A stretch of DNA of 64,000 nt. It comes from Thermanaeromonas sp. C210. Lineage in GTDB: Bacteria; Bacillota; DSM-521; Neomoorellales; Neomoorellaceae. Below are positions 31,827-41,090 of the stretch, piece after piece. Every line of letters begins with the position of its first letter. Within the stretch, counting starts at the first letter, position 1. The translations under genes and the position numbers were made by a program. The DNA lies in assembly GCF_013167955.1 (NCBI RefSeq), contig NZ_BLWF01000003.1, positions 372,001 to 436,000 on the forward strand, in the 5' to 3' direction. Below the pieces are notes generated by a model. It made no database searches and was not told the origin of the DNA. It worked only from the letters and a program-made list of their open reading frames with translations.

Positions 31827-33395
31827 TTGAGCAAAGTAAAAACTGCTGACGAAGTTGCCGGACTCATCAAAGACGGCGCTACAGTAGGCGCCAGCGCCAT
31901 GGGCTTGGCAGGATGGCCCGAAGAGGTGGCCCAGGCCATAGAAAGGCGCTTCTTGGTTTCCGGCCACCCCCGCGGCCTCACGCTGGTCCACGGTTCTGCT
32001 ACTGGAGATTGGAAGGACCGGGGTGTTACGCGGCTGGGCCACGAGGGCCTGGTCAAAAGATGGATTGCTGGGCACATGGGTTCCGCAGCAAATATGGTTC
32101 GCTTGGTGGAGGAAAACAAGATTGAGGCCTACAATTTGCCCCAGGGCGTAATAGTCCAACTATGGCGGGAAATAGCCGCCAAGCGACCGGGACTGATTAC
32201 TAAAGTAGGTTTGGGCACCTTTGTCGACCCCCGCGTAGAGGGGGCCAAAATGAACGCTAAGACCACCGAAGACATCGTGAAGCTCATCGAGCTGGAGGGG
32301 GAGGAATACCTTTTCTATAAGACCTTTCCCGTTGATGTGGCCCTGATCAGGGGGACGGTGGCCGACGAAAACGGCAATCTTACTATGGATAAAGAAGGCA
32401 TGCTGCTCGAAGCCCTACCCCTGGCTCAGGCGGCCAAAAACAGCGGCGGTATAGTCATCGCCCAGGTCGAATACCTGGCGAAGGCTGGCACGCTGCACCC
32501 CAAGAAGGTGAAGGTACCCGGTATACTGGTGGACTATATTGTGATTTCCAGTAAACCGGAATATCACTTCCAAACTGAAGGCACCTATTATAACCCCGCC
32601 TTTGCCGGAGAAATTAAAGTCCCCCTGGCCTCCGTACCGCCCCTTCCCCTGGACGAGCGGAAAATAATAGGCCGCCGTGCCGCTATGGAATTGAGCCGTG
32701 GCGCTATAGTAAACCTCGGCGTGGGGATACCCACCGGGGTCGCGGCGGTGGCAGCCGAAGAAAGGGCCGTCGACCTTATAGTCCTCACTACCGAGGCAGG
32801 AAGCGTAGGTGGAGTCCCGGCGAGCCAGCCCCACTTCGGCCACGCTTACAATGCCGAAGCCGTGATTGAGCAGCACTCCCAGTTTGATTTCTACGACGGG
32901 GGCGGTATTGACGTGGCCTTTCTGGGCCTGGCGCAGGTAGACCAGGACGGCAATGTCAACGTGAGCAAGTTCGGCAGCAGGGTCATGGGATGCGGCGGCT
33001 TTATTAACATCAGTCAGAGTTCCAAAAAGGTGGTTTTCTGCGGCACCTTCACCGCCGGGGGATTGAAGGTCAAGGTCGAGGACGGGAAGCTGGCTATTTT
33101 ACAGGAGGGCAGGAACAAGAAGTTCCTAGAAAAGGTAGATCAAATAACCTTCAGCGGCCGGTATGCTCAAAAGGCCAATCAACAAGTAGTTTATGTTACC
33201 GAACGGGCTGTATTCGGCCTGGAGGAAGGGAGAATTACCCTTTTGGAAGTGGCGCCAGGGGTGGACTTGGAAAAGGACATACTGGCCCACATGGACTTTA
33301 AGCCCCGCATATCTCCGGATTTGAAGATTATGCCTCCTGAGATTTTCCTACCTCAGTGGGGTTTGCTCCGCCAGATCATAGAAACTAAATCATAG
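31827..33395 (+). CDS. Acyl-CoA:acetate/3-ketoacid CoA-transferase (family I)
   Basis: A 522-residue fused alpha-beta CoA-transferase of the YdiF type. The N-terminal half begins SKVKTADEVAGLIKDGATVG and the second half starts near RRAAMELSRGAIVNLGVGIP. The catalytic glutamate is expected in LIVLTTEAGSVGG, and GLAQVDQDGNVNVSKFG is conserved. It activates a carboxylic acid by transferring CoA from another acyl-CoA. TTG 31827 was chosen for GGGGAGGAGA seven bases upstream; the longer frame from 31665 would cover the terminator. It heads the acyl-CoA oxidation operon and supplies its substrate. Confidence 0.9.
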   Translation: MSKVKTADEVAGLIKDGATVGASAMGLAGWPEEVAQAIERRFLVSGHPRGLTLVHGSATGDWKDRGVTRLGHEGLVKRWIAGHMGSAANMVRLVEENKIEAYNLPQGVIVQLWREIAAKRPGLITKVGLGTFVDPRVEGAKMNAKTTEDIVKLIELEGEEYLFYKTFPVDVALIRGTVADENGNLTMDKEGMLLEALPLAQAAKNSGGIVIAQVEYLAKAGTLHPKKVKVPGILVDYIVISSKPEYHFQTEGTYYNPAFAGEIKVPLASVPPLPLDERKIIGRRAAMELSRGAIVNLGVGIPTGVAAVAAEERAVDLIVLTTEAGSVGGVPASQPHFGHAYNAEAVIEQHSQFDFYDGGGIDVAFLGLAQVDQDGNVNVSKFGSRVMGCGGFINISQSSKKVVFCGTFTAGGLKVKVEDGKLAILQEGRNKKFLEKVDQITFSGRYAQKANQQVVYVTERAVFGLEEGRITLLEVAPGVDLEKDILAHMDFKPRISPDLKIMPPEIFLPQWGLLRQIIETKS

Positions 33396-33414
33396 AAACT
33401 AAGGAGAGAGGCCG

Positions 33415-34563
33415 GTGAACACCATGGTTGACGCGCTCTTAACTCCAGAACAACAGAAATACCTGGAGCTGGCCCGCAAGTTTACCCGGGAAAAAATACT
33501 GCCGGTGGCCGCCCAGTACGACCGGACGGGCGAGTTCCCGTGGCCGGTAGTAGAGGCGGCCCGCGAAATAGGGCTGCATTGCATGACCGCTCCCCGGGCC
33601 TACGGCGGGCCCGAGCTGGATTCCGTAACCATTTCCCTGATCATGGAGGAGTTTGCCTACGGGTGCGCGGGCATTGCCACTACTTTAGGCGGCAACGGCT
33701 TGAGTTCGTATCCGGTGCTCATCGCGGGTACTGAGGAGCAAAAGAAACTCTTCTTCGGCCGACTGCTTGCGGGGGGCTTGGGGGCCTTTGCCCTGACTGA
33801 GCCGGGAGCCGGCTCGGACGCCGGCGCCGTGTCTACCTCCGCCAGGCGAGAAGGGGACGAGTACGTAATTAACGGAACCAAGTGCTTTATCACCACCGGT
33901 GCCATGGCAGACATCTTTATAGTTTTTGCCTCCACAAATCCAACCATGAAGGCGAGGGGCTTAAGCGCCTTCATCGTGGAGAGGGAGCGGGAAGGCATCT
34001 CCATCGGCCATGAGGAAGACAAGATGGGTATCCGCGCCTCGAATACGGTAGAGGTAAGGTTTAACAACGTAAGGGTTCCCGCCGACCACCTGCTGGGTAA
34101 AGAAGGTGAAGGCTTTAAGATCGCCATGCAGACCCTGGACATGGCGCGGCCTATTGTAGGTGCCATCGCCGTGGGAGTAGCCCGTGCGGCTCTAGAAGAG
34201 TGCATAGACTATGTCAAAAGCCGTATGGATGGTACCAAGCCTTTGAGCGCCAACCAGGCCGTCCAGTTCAGGATAGCCGACATGGCCATGAAGGTAGAGG
34301 CGGCCAGGCTCATGGTCCGGCGGGCCCTGGCCTTAAAGGAGGCGGGAGTACCCTATTCCAAGGAATCGGCCATGGCCAAGGCTTATGCCTCGGATGTGGC
34401 CATGGAAGTAACTGCCGAAGCGGTAGAAATCATGGGGGCCGTCGGTTATTCCAAAGACTCGCGGGTAGAAAAGCTCATGCGGGATGCCAAAATAACCCAG
34501 ATATACGAGGGCACCAACCAGATCCAGCGCATAGTGATTGCCAATAACTTGCTGAGGTCGTGA
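33415..34563 (+). CDS. Acyl-CoA dehydrogenase
   Basis: A 382-residue flavoprotein that oxidises acyl-CoA to enoyl-CoA. Signatures are FALTEPGAGSDAGAVSTSA (FAD/substrate binding), KCFITTGAMADIFIVFA, the second ACAD signature region near GAVGYSKDSRVEKLMRDAKI, and the catalytic-base motif QIYEGTNQIQRI. Electrons should pass to the EtfBA pair encoded downstream. GTG 33415 and ATG 33424 are both possible after GGAGAGAGG. Confidence 0.95.
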   Translation: MNTMVDALLTPEQQKYLELARKFTREKILPVAAQYDRTGEFPWPVVEAAREIGLHCMTAPRAYGGPELDSVTISLIMEEFAYGCAGIATTLGGNGLSSYPVLIAGTEEQKKLFFGRLLAGGLGAFALTEPGAGSDAGAVSTSARREGDEYVINGTKCFITTGAMADIFIVFASTNPTMKARGLSAFIVEREREGISIGHEEDKMGIRASNTVEVRFNNVRVPADHLLGKEGEGFKIAMQTLDMARPIVGAIAVGVARAALEECIDYVKSRMDGTKPLSANQAVQFRIADMAMKVEAARLMVRRALALKEAGVPYSKESAMAKAYASDVAMEVTAEAVEIMGAVGYSKDSRVEKLMRDAKITQIYEGTNQIQRIVIANNLLRS

Positions 34564-34597
34564 CCTGGGTACCAGCCACATTGAAGGGGGTCGGAAT

Positions 34598-35737
34598 ATG
34601 CGTTACCCGCTGACGGAAGAACAACTTCTTATCCAGCAAAGCGCTCGGGAGTTCGCCGAAAGATACGTGGAGCCTGAAGCGATTCGCGTCGACCGTGAGG
34701 CCGCCTTCCCCGCCGATATCATAAAGAAACTGGCGGAGCATGATTTCTTCGGCTTAGTTTTCCCCGCCGAGTACGGGGGCATTGGAGCAGGCTTCCTAAG
34801 TTATGTCTTAGCCTTACAGGAGATTTCCCGCGCCAGCGCCTCCGTCGGCGCCATTCTCATAAGCCATTGTGCCCTGGCCGCCTATTCCATATACCGCTGG
34901 GGCTCTGGGGAGCAAAAGGAACGATACCTGCCGGCCATGTGCCGGGGGGACATTCTGGGTGCCTTTGCCCTGTACGAGCCCGGAGCCGCACCCGGGTGGG
35001 GAGAGCAAAAGGTAGTGGCTATTCCCAAGGAGGGCGGTTATGTACTAAGAGGCCGGAAATACTTTGTAGGCAACGGCGGCCGGGCAGGAATTTATGTAGT
35101 GTTCGCCCTTACCGGGCCGGAGGCAGGTCCCCAGGAAATGAGCGCCTTCGTCGTTGAAGCGGGCGCGCGGGGTTTATCCATCGGTAGGGATATTGACAAA
35201 ATGGGTTTGCGGGGATGGCCGACGACGGAGTTGGTTTTCCATGACGTGGAGGTTCCCGCCTCCTCCCTCCTCGGAGCCCAGGGTAATGGGTTGGCGGTGT
35301 TGAAGGAGGCCCTGGCCGCAGCCAGAATATCGGCGGCCGCCCAAATAGCGGGTATAGTGGAGGCAGCCTTCCAACAGTCCGTTAAGTACGCCAAGGAGCG
35401 AATGCAGTTCGGAAGACCCATTGCCCGGTTCCCGGCGATACAAAATATGATAGCGGAAATGGCCGCTAATCTCCAGCTGGCGAGGCTGGCCGTCTACAGC
35501 ACCGCAGATCTCGTGGATAAAGGAGAACCCTTTGAAGCGGAAGCCGCCATGGTTCATATGCTGGCCGCCAGGATCGGCCAGAAATCGTGCACAGACGCTG
35601 TCCAGATTCACGGTGGCTACGGGTACAGCCGGGACCTGGCGGTCGAGCGGCTGTTGCGCGACGTAAAGGGTGCGATTATTACCGATAGTGCAGGGGAATA
35701 CCCCGAATTTACCGTGGCAGAGAGCATACTAGCTTAA
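34598..35737 (+). CDS. Acyl-CoA dehydrogenase paralogue with atypical C-terminus
   Basis: A 379-residue ACAD homologue: FALYEPGAAPGWGEQKVVAI replaces the usual EPGAGSD motif, and KYFVGNGGRAGIYVVFALTG and VQIHGGYGYSRDLAVERLLR follow. At the position of the usual YEGT(S/N)xIQR motif it reads IITDSAGEYPEFTVAESILA, so the catalytic glutamate and the FAD-contact sequence are changed. It may act on another substrate, use a different base, or serve as a partner of the first dehydrogenase. ATG 34598 follows AAGGGGG. Confidence 0.85.
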   Translation: MRYPLTEEQLLIQQSAREFAERYVEPEAIRVDREAAFPADIIKKLAEHDFFGLVFPAEYGGIGAGFLSYVLALQEISRASASVGAILISHCALAAYSIYRWGSGEQKERYLPAMCRGDILGAFALYEPGAAPGWGEQKVVAIPKEGGYVLRGRKYFVGNGGRAGIYVVFALTGPEAGPQEMSAFVVEAGARGLSIGRDIDKMGLRGWPTTELVFHDVEVPASSLLGAQGNGLAVLKEALAAARISAAAQIAGIVEAAFQQSVKYAKERMQFGRPIARFPAIQNMIAEMAANLQLARLAVYSTADLVDKGEPFEAEAAMVHMLAARIGQKSCTDAVQIHGGYGYSRDLAVERLLRDVKGAIITDSAGEYPEFTVAESILA

Positions 35738-35794
35738 GGTTGCGCGAGCACCATTGGTCTCTTGAGGGACTCGACTGCGGGCAGGAGGATTACT

Positions 35795-35854
35795 ATGAGC
35801 CGGCGAATTAAGCTTCGTACAAGATACTTGGAGGGACGGTCATGGGAAAAGTAA
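35795..35854 (+). CDS. Possible 19-residue leader peptide overlapping etfB
   Basis: ATG 35795 has a strong GGCAGGAGG upstream and the frame MSRRIKLRTRYLEGRSWEK ends in TAA 35854, 13 bases inside the etfB start. The arrangement would let ribosomes ending here restart on etfB. It is basic, with no homology I know. It could be a translational coupler or chance. Confidence 0.3.
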   Translation: MSRRIKLRTRYLEGRSWEK

Positions 35855-36618
35855 TTGTCTGTTACAAATGGGTAATAGATGAAAAAGACATCAAGATTAA
35901 TCCCGATCTAACCGTCGATGTGTCCAGGGCGCAGAGGAAAATAAGCGAATACGACAAGAATGCCATTGAGGCTGGGGTGCGGGCCGCGGCCAAGTTGGGG
36001 TGCCAGCCGGTGGGGCTAACCTTTGGCGGCCCTGAAACCCGCCAGTCCCTCAAGGACGCCCTTGCCAGGGGATTGGAGGCCGCGTACTGGGTAAACAGCG
36101 GCGCGGCCGCCCAGGCCGACGGCGCGGTTACAGCTCGGGTACTGGCGGCTGCCGTACGGGCCATAGGTGACTACCGGCTGGTTATTTGTGGTGAAGGGGC
36201 CAGCGACACCTACGCCCGGCAGGTGGGGCCACGGTTGGGCGCCGTGCTGGACCTGCCGGTTGTCACTTCGGTAATCTCCCTGGACTTTGAGGGTGACGCG
36301 CTCCTGGCTATCCGCAAGCTGGAGGACTATATAGAGAAAGTTAAAGTAGAACTGCCGGCGGTAGTCAGTGTGTTACCTGAGATCAACGAGGCACCGGTTC
36401 CCAGCCTGAAGGCCGTGCTCGCAGCGGGTAAGAAGCCCACGACCGAATTTACACCGGAGGGACTGGGGCTCAAGGGCGAAGATATGGCCGGCCGGGTGGC
36501 GGTAGTGGGTACCAAGGGTTACGTTATGAACCGTAAGAACGTAGTTATTAAAGATGGCGACGCGACTGCAAAAGTTCAACAACTGATCACCTGCCTCCAG
36601 AAAGAAGGTGTTATCTAG
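35842..36618 (+). CDS. etfB: Electron transfer flavoprotein beta subunit (EtfB/FixA)
   Basis: A 258-residue ETF small subunit, VIVCYKWVIDEKDIKINPDL at the start, YDKNAIEAGVRAAAKLG, and the AMP/FAD segment LVICGEGASDTYARQVGPRLGA; LPAVVSVLPEINEAPVPSLK is conserved. It accepts electrons from the acyl-CoA dehydrogenases. Together with FixC and FixX downstream it is of the FixABCX kind, some of which bifurcate electrons from NADH; whether this one does is not decided by sequence alone. ATG 35842 follows TTGGAGGG. Confidence 0.93.
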   Translation: MGKVIVCYKWVIDEKDIKINPDLTVDVSRAQRKISEYDKNAIEAGVRAAAKLGCQPVGLTFGGPETRQSLKDALARGLEAAYWVNSGAAAQADGAVTARVLAAAVRAIGDYRLVICGEGASDTYARQVGPRLGAVLDLPVVTSVISLDFEGDALLAIRKLEDYIEKVKVELPAVVSVLPEINEAPVPSLKAVLAAGKKPTTEFTPEGLGLKGEDMAGRVAVVGTKGYVMNRKNVVIKDGDATAKVQQLITCLQKEGVI

Positions 36619-36619
36619 T

Positions 36620-37549
36620 ATGCAGGGGACCTACTTCGTATTTGCAGATAAGCCGGCTTTAGCCCATGAGCTTATCAGCTTTGGTGCCTCGGCAGGGAAA
36701 AGAGTCTGCGCCATTGCCCTCGAGGAAGGTCAGGCCCAGGGTTATATATACCACGGTGCGGGCAAGGTTCTAGTGCTTAAGGGGTCGAACGATATCCCGG
36801 AAAGTTACGCCAAGGCCATGGCCACGTTGTTGAAAAAGGAAGGTGCCGAAGTTTTCCTGGTAGGAGCAACGGTCAGGGGCCGGGAACTCGCTGCGAGAGT
36901 TGCGGGGTACCTGGACTGGGCTATGGTAAGCGATGTTTCCTCCCTCCGTTATGGAGAAGAGGGGGAGCTCGTTACCGAACGTTTAATGTACGGCGGGGCC
37001 GTCCTCCAGGTGGAAGCCGTGAGAGGCCCAGCGGTAATTACCGTTCCCGGAGGCAAGTTCGAGGGCCGAGCCGACGAAACGAGGAAGGGTGAGATAACTT
37101 CGGTGGAGGTGGAGGCCGACCCGAGGGTAGTCCTGCTCGAGAGGACCCCTATTGAGAAGCAGGGTGCGGATTTAGCCATAGCCGAAAAAATAGTAGGTGT
37201 GGGGATGGGCTTCGCCAAACAGGAGGACCTCAAGCTCGCCGAAGAACTCGCCCAAACCCTGGGCGCCGAGCTCGGCTGTTCGAGGGGAGTGGCCGAGGAG
37301 CGCAAATGGCTGCCGGCCGACCTGTATATAGGAATATCCGGGGCAACGGTAAAGCCGCGCCTCTACCTGTCCTTCGGAATATCAGGGCAGGTCCAGCACA
37401 TAGTGGGAGTACGTGATGCCAAGATTATTGCCGCAGTAGATATCAACGAAAACGCCCCTATCTTCCAGGCCGCGGACTACGGTATAGTGGGCGACCTCTA
37501 TGAGATCTTACCCCTTTTAACGGCAGCAGTGAAAAAAATAAAACAGTAG
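36620..37549 (+). CDS. etfA: Electron transfer flavoprotein alpha subunit (EtfA/FixB)
   Basis: A 309-residue ETF large subunit: N-terminal alpha/beta domain, then the C-terminal FAD domain with GISGATVKPRLYLSFGISGQ, VQHIVGVRDAKIIAAVDINE and ADYGIVGDLYEILPLL. It pairs with EtfB and holds the mobile FAD. ATG 36620 follows AGAAGGTG; GTG 36608, which overlaps the etfB end, is a longer alternative. Confidence 0.93.
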   Translation: MQGTYFVFADKPALAHELISFGASAGKRVCAIALEEGQAQGYIYHGAGKVLVLKGSNDIPESYAKAMATLLKKEGAEVFLVGATVRGRELAARVAGYLDWAMVSDVSSLRYGEEGELVTERLMYGGAVLQVEAVRGPAVITVPGGKFEGRADETRKGEITSVEVEADPRVVLLERTPIEKQGADLAIAEKIVGVGMGFAKQEDLKLAEELAQTLGAELGCSRGVAEERKWLPADLYIGISGATVKPRLYLSFGISGQVQHIVGVRDAKIIAAVDINENAPIFQAADYGIVGDLYEILPLLTAAVKKIKQ

Positions 37550-37582
37550 CAACACGTAAGTTTTCCGGAGGAGAGGTGGGCC

Positions 37583-38872
37583 TTGAGCGGGGAAGACCGG
37601 TTTGATGTCATAGTAGTGGGCGCCGGCCCGGCGGGAAGTGTTTGCGCCTATTCCTTGGCTCGAGAGGGAAAGGCAGTCCTCCTCGTCGAGCGGGGGGATA
37701 TTGCCGGGGGCAAGAACGTCAGCGGCGGAAGGCTTTATACCCACGCCTTGCGGGTGCTGGGAGATGAATTGGCATGGGAAGCACAGGTGGAAAGAAGGGT
37801 TACCCACGAGCAGCTGATGATCCTCGCTGGCGAGCGTTCTTGCCTCCTGGAGTATCATGATCCGTCCTTCAATAAGGAAGGAGACGTACCTCACTCGTAC
37901 ACCGTCCTGCGGGCCGTCCTTGATGCCTGGCTGGCCGGCAGAGCCGAAGAGGCAGGGGCAGTGCTGGCCTGCGGGATCAAAGTGGACAATATTATAGAGA
38001 AGGATGGCCGAGTTATAGGAATAAGGGCCGGGGAAGATGAAGTTTACGGAGAGGTCGTCATTGCGGCCGACGGGGTAAACTCCCTCCTGGCCCAAAAGGC
38101 CGGCCTGGTGAGCGAGATCCAGCCTCACAATGTAGCCGTGGGCGTCAAGGAGATTATAGAGCTGCCGGCGAAGGTGATAGAGGAACGCTTTGGGCTGAGG
38201 GAAGGAGAAGGAGCTGCCCTTCTCATCCTCGGGTGTACCCAAGGGGCCAAGGGAGGGGGCTTCCTATACACTAATAAGGAAAGCATCTCCCTAGGGTGCG
38301 TGGTGTCCCCCGAGGAAGTGGCCCGGCAGGGAAAGCCGGTACACCGCCTCTTGCAAGAGCTCAAGTTGCACCCTGCAGTGCTTCCTCTGATCCAAGGCGG
38401 GAAAACCGTGGAATACAGTGCCCACTTGGTGAGCGAGGCAGGATACCGTGGCGTACCTGCAAAGCTCTACAGGCATGGCTTCCTAGTTATCGGAGATGCC
38501 GCCGGCCTGGTGATGAATCTGGGTTACACCATTCGCGGCATGGACCTGGCCATCTTGAGCGGGGTGGCAGCAGCCCGGGCAGTGCTGGGTGAGGATAAGC
38601 CGGAACTAATCGGACCGGCCTACATGCGGGAGCTGGAAAACCTCCAAGTCTTGCCGGCCATGAGGGCGGCCAGGGGGTATGTAGACTTCTTGGATAACCC
38701 CAGGCTTTACCGGCAATATCCTGACCTGGCCGTAGGCATTTTCCGCAAGCTGTTTACAGTAGAGGGGGGAGTCCAGCGCGGCATTAAGGCCCAGCTAATG
38801 GAAACCATTAAGGAAAGCGGCATTTCGCTTTGGGACGTGATCAAGGACGGGCTTAGGGGGTTAAGGCTGTAA
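37583..38872 (+). CDS. fixC: FixC-type electron transfer flavoprotein:quinone oxidoreductase
   Basis: A 429-residue FAD protein: dinucleotide motif VIVVGAGPAGSVCAYSLARE at the N-terminus, GDIAGGKNVSGGRLYTHAL, the FAD-contact GFLVIGDAAGLVMNLGYTIR and GMDLAILSGVAAARAVL. It takes electrons from EtfAB and passes them, through the FixX ferredoxin, to a membrane quinone. TTG 37583 follows GGAGGAGAGG. FixX starts one base after its stop. Confidence 0.93.
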   Translation: MSGEDRFDVIVVGAGPAGSVCAYSLAREGKAVLLVERGDIAGGKNVSGGRLYTHALRVLGDELAWEAQVERRVTHEQLMILAGERSCLLEYHDPSFNKEGDVPHSYTVLRAVLDAWLAGRAEEAGAVLACGIKVDNIIEKDGRVIGIRAGEDEVYGEVVIAADGVNSLLAQKAGLVSEIQPHNVAVGVKEIIELPAKVIEERFGLREGEGAALLILGCTQGAKGGGFLYTNKESISLGCVVSPEEVARQGKPVHRLLQELKLHPAVLPLIQGGKTVEYSAHLVSEAGYRGVPAKLYRHGFLVIGDAAGLVMNLGYTIRGMDLAILSGVAAARAVLGEDKPELIGPAYMRELENLQVLPAMRAARGYVDFLDNPRLYRQYPDLAVGIFRKLFTVEGGVQRGIKAQLMETIKESGISLWDVIKDGLRGLRL

Positions 38873-39166
38873 ATGGGCATACGGATTATGGATACGCCTG
38901 AACTTTTGGGCCTCAATAAGTTTAATGTAGATGAGAAAGAACCCCACATTAAGCTGGACAAGGAGTTATGCATCAGGTGTACGTCCAAGCCTTGCTTAGT
39001 GGTCTGCCCGGCAGGCCTTTACCGGCTGGACCCTAATGGGGAAGTGACTTTTGATCATGCCGGCTGCCTGGAGTGCGGCACTTGCAGGGTAATGTGTAAG
39101 AATAAAGGTATTATCCGCTGGGATTACCCCCGCGGAACCTTCGGTATTACCTATCGGTTCGGCTGA
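38873..39166 (+). CDS. fixX: FixX-type ferredoxin-like protein
   Basis: A 97-residue iron-sulfur protein with LDKELCIRCTSKPCLVVCPA and a second set CLECGTCRVMCKNKGIIRW, the ferredoxin fold of FixX and of the ETF-QO C-terminal domain. ATG 38873 is adjacent to the fixC TAA, so translation is coupled. It carries the cluster of the quinone reductase. Confidence 0.93.
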   Translation: MGIRIMDTPELLGLNKFNVDEKEPHIKLDKELCIRCTSKPCLVVCPAGLYRLDPNGEVTFDHAGCLECGTCRVMCKNKGIIRWDYPRGTFGITYRFG

Positions 39167-39210
39167 TTACCCTCACAGCGGTTGGGGCAAATCCCAGGGG
39201 AGGTGGGAAA

Positions 39211-39474
39211 ATGGCCAGGGTGATCGCCGAAATAACGGAAGTGCGGGGTAGCGGCCAGTGTTCGGCGGGTCACCGGGTGGGCGAGAGGTTCGTGTTCACC
39301 CAGGAAAAAACGCCTGCCCTGTGCCCGTGGGCCCTGGGAGCTCTGCTGGCGCCGGCTGCGGTGCTCCTTAACGGTGGACGCTTTTACTGGGCGGAAGGGG
39401 ATGAGCCGACCCTGTGGGCCTGCCCCGACCCCGATATCACGGTGGTCTTCCGTCTCTACCGGGAGGAGGAATAG
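39211..39474 (+). CDS. TIGR04076-family protein
   Basis: An 87-residue protein: EITEVRGSGQCSAGHRVGER, TPALCPWALGALLAPAAVLL and CPDPDITVVFRLYREEE. These are the conserved Cys/Trp features of the TIGR04076 family, of unknown function, often found near redox genes. AGGGGAGGTGGG precedes ATG 39211. It is the last gene of the fix operon. Confidence 0.8.
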   Translation: MARVIAEITEVRGSGQCSAGHRVGERFVFTQEKTPALCPWALGALLAPAAVLLNGGRFYWAEGDEPTLWACPDPDITVVFRLYREEE

Positions 39475-39561
39475 GGTGGGGTGAAATTCCTTTAAGCCTC
39501 AAAGCCCTTCGCCACGGCGCCGGAATAAACTACCGTTAAGCCGGCCTAAAACACCATCAGA

Positions 39562-39594
39562 AGAGGGCCACGACCAAAGGGTACGTGGCCCTCT
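39562..39594. terminator. Hairpin between convergent operons
   Basis: AGAGGGCCACG (39562-39572) and CGTGGCCCTCT (39584-39594) form a perfect 11-bp stem between the fix operon and the opposing S-layer-domain gene. There is no immediate T-run on either strand, so it is a probable but imperfect bidirectional terminator. Confidence 0.5.
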
Positions 39595-39672
39595 GTATCC
39601 CCCTCGGGGCCGGGGGAAAGCCTTAAAGCTGGCGCCAACACGCCGGCTTAAAGCTGTAGTTGCTCCTCCTAC

Positions 39673-41067
39673 TCATTGCTGTGCCGTGTCCTCGCCGGGC
39701 GCGCCTGCCTCAGGTTCGGGAAACACCGACGGTAGTTCCTCTGCGGCTAAAGCTTCGGGCGGTAGCTGGATGGTAAGGCCGGTGTCGTACTGGTAATCCC
39801 TGCTCCTCATGGTGAAGGTGAGGCTTTCCAGGGGTAGGGCCTGGCCCTGGAGCTCATCGGCCAAAACCACTAATCCCGTCATTTCCGCACCATAAGAGAG
39901 GTTATCTTCTACTCCAATGGCTTCCTCGCCCCAGAAGGAAAGGGACTTTATCACCTCACCGGCTTCCTTGAGGGCCTGTTGAAGTTCGGGGGCCAGGCCT
40001 GTAGGGAAGGCCTTCATTAGGGCCTGCCAATCGTCGAGGCGGCCGTAATAGGCTATACGGTGAACTTTTCGTCCCTCTACCGCATCTTCACCCAGGTAGC
40101 GTAAGTGAAAAGCTTCCTGCAGTTCCGGGGGTAATCCCGCATAGTTCCCGCTCTGTTCCAACAGGGACTCCAGATGGGGCATGACTTCGCCGGGGATTTT
40201 CATCCATAGGGGTTCCGCCGCACCCGGCATCTCTACTTTTTGGTAGAGGTTGCCGTCCACCAGGTACTGCTCTATGTTCATACGCATCTTCCCGCCTTCC
40301 GGCAGGTCTCCGCCGGGCATGGCCTCTACGGGGAGATTAACGGTCACGTCCATCCTCTGGTGCAGGGTTAAGGGATAGATGAACTCGCTTACCGTGTTGC
40401 CCTCCATGGTGATGGTGGGGACACTTCCGGCGGCTTCCGGCCGGGGACGGAAGCCCATGGTTATGCTGCTGGTGAACCTCAGATCCTTAATTTTAGTCTG
40501 GGCCTCCTGGGCGGCTCGGACAATCTCTTCGGCCTTCGGATCCGTCCCGAAGACCCTGGTCAGGAAGGCAAGGCCCTGGTCCACGGTGAGATAGGCTGCC
40601 GGGTCTTCACCGGAGCCCAGCAGGCCGACCTTGGTGAGCCAGGCATAGGGAGTATACCCCCAGCTTTCTTCTTCTAGAGCCACTTTGACCTCGGGCGGGA
40701 CGGTGGCGTCCGGCAGTCCCAGTACCCGGGACGACATCGCGGCCGCTTCGAGGAGGGTAACCGGCCTATCGGTGTGCAGGCTTCCGTCCGGGTAACCCCT
40801 AATCACGCCCTTTTCTTGTAAAACCCTTACGGCCGGAAGATACCAGGCCTCACCCTGGTTATCGACTGTAGCCTCATCTACCTGGATACCGGCGGCTTCG
40901 GCCAGCAGGGCGGCAAAGACACCGCGAGTGAGGACGGAATCTCCTGCCGGCATCTCAGGGAAGACTTGCTGCAGCTCCTCCACAGTGGCCGTGCCCGCCA
41001 GGGCAGCCGGTACCAGGACGAGGGTGAAAGCTACCCCAAGGAGGAGCGCCCGCAACCACTTTTTCAC
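39673..41067 (-). CDS. Secreted protein with S-layer homology domains
   Basis: A 464-residue exported protein. The signal peptide MKKWLRALLLGVAFTLVLVP ends at AALAG. Two SLH-like repeats occupy about 30-185 (LTRGVFAALLAEAAGI; YLPAVRVLQEKGVIRGYPDG; TDRPVTLLEAAAMSSRVLGL), attaching the protein to cell wall polymer. The C-terminal 270 residues have a beta-rich lipoprotein-carrier-like pattern (ITMEGNTVSEFIYPL; YLVDGNLYQKVEMPGAAEPL), similar to DUF6612-type domains. GTG 41067 follows AAGGAGG. A structured leader and a promoter lie just upstream on the same strand. Confidence 0.85.
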   Translation of the reverse strand: MKKWLRALLLGVAFTLVLVPAALAGTATVEELQQVFPEMPAGDSVLTRGVFAALLAEAAGIQVDEATVDNQGEAWYLPAVRVLQEKGVIRGYPDGSLHTDRPVTLLEAAAMSSRVLGLPDATVPPEVKVALEEESWGYTPYAWLTKVGLLGSGEDPAAYLTVDQGLAFLTRVFGTDPKAEEIVRAAQEAQTKIKDLRFTSSITMGFRPRPEAAGSVPTITMEGNTVSEFIYPLTLHQRMDVTVNLPVEAMPGGDLPEGGKMRMNIEQYLVDGNLYQKVEMPGAAEPLWMKIPGEVMPHLESLLEQSGNYAGLPPELQEAFHLRYLGEDAVEGRKVHRIAYYGRLDDWQALMKAFPTGLAPELQQALKEAGEVIKSLSFWGEEAIGVEDNLSYGAEMTGLVVLADELQGQALPLESLTFTMRSRDYQYDTGLTIQLPPEALAAEELPSVFPEPEAGAPGEDTAQQ

Positions 41068-41090
41068 TCTTTTACCTCCTTCTTTCCTTC

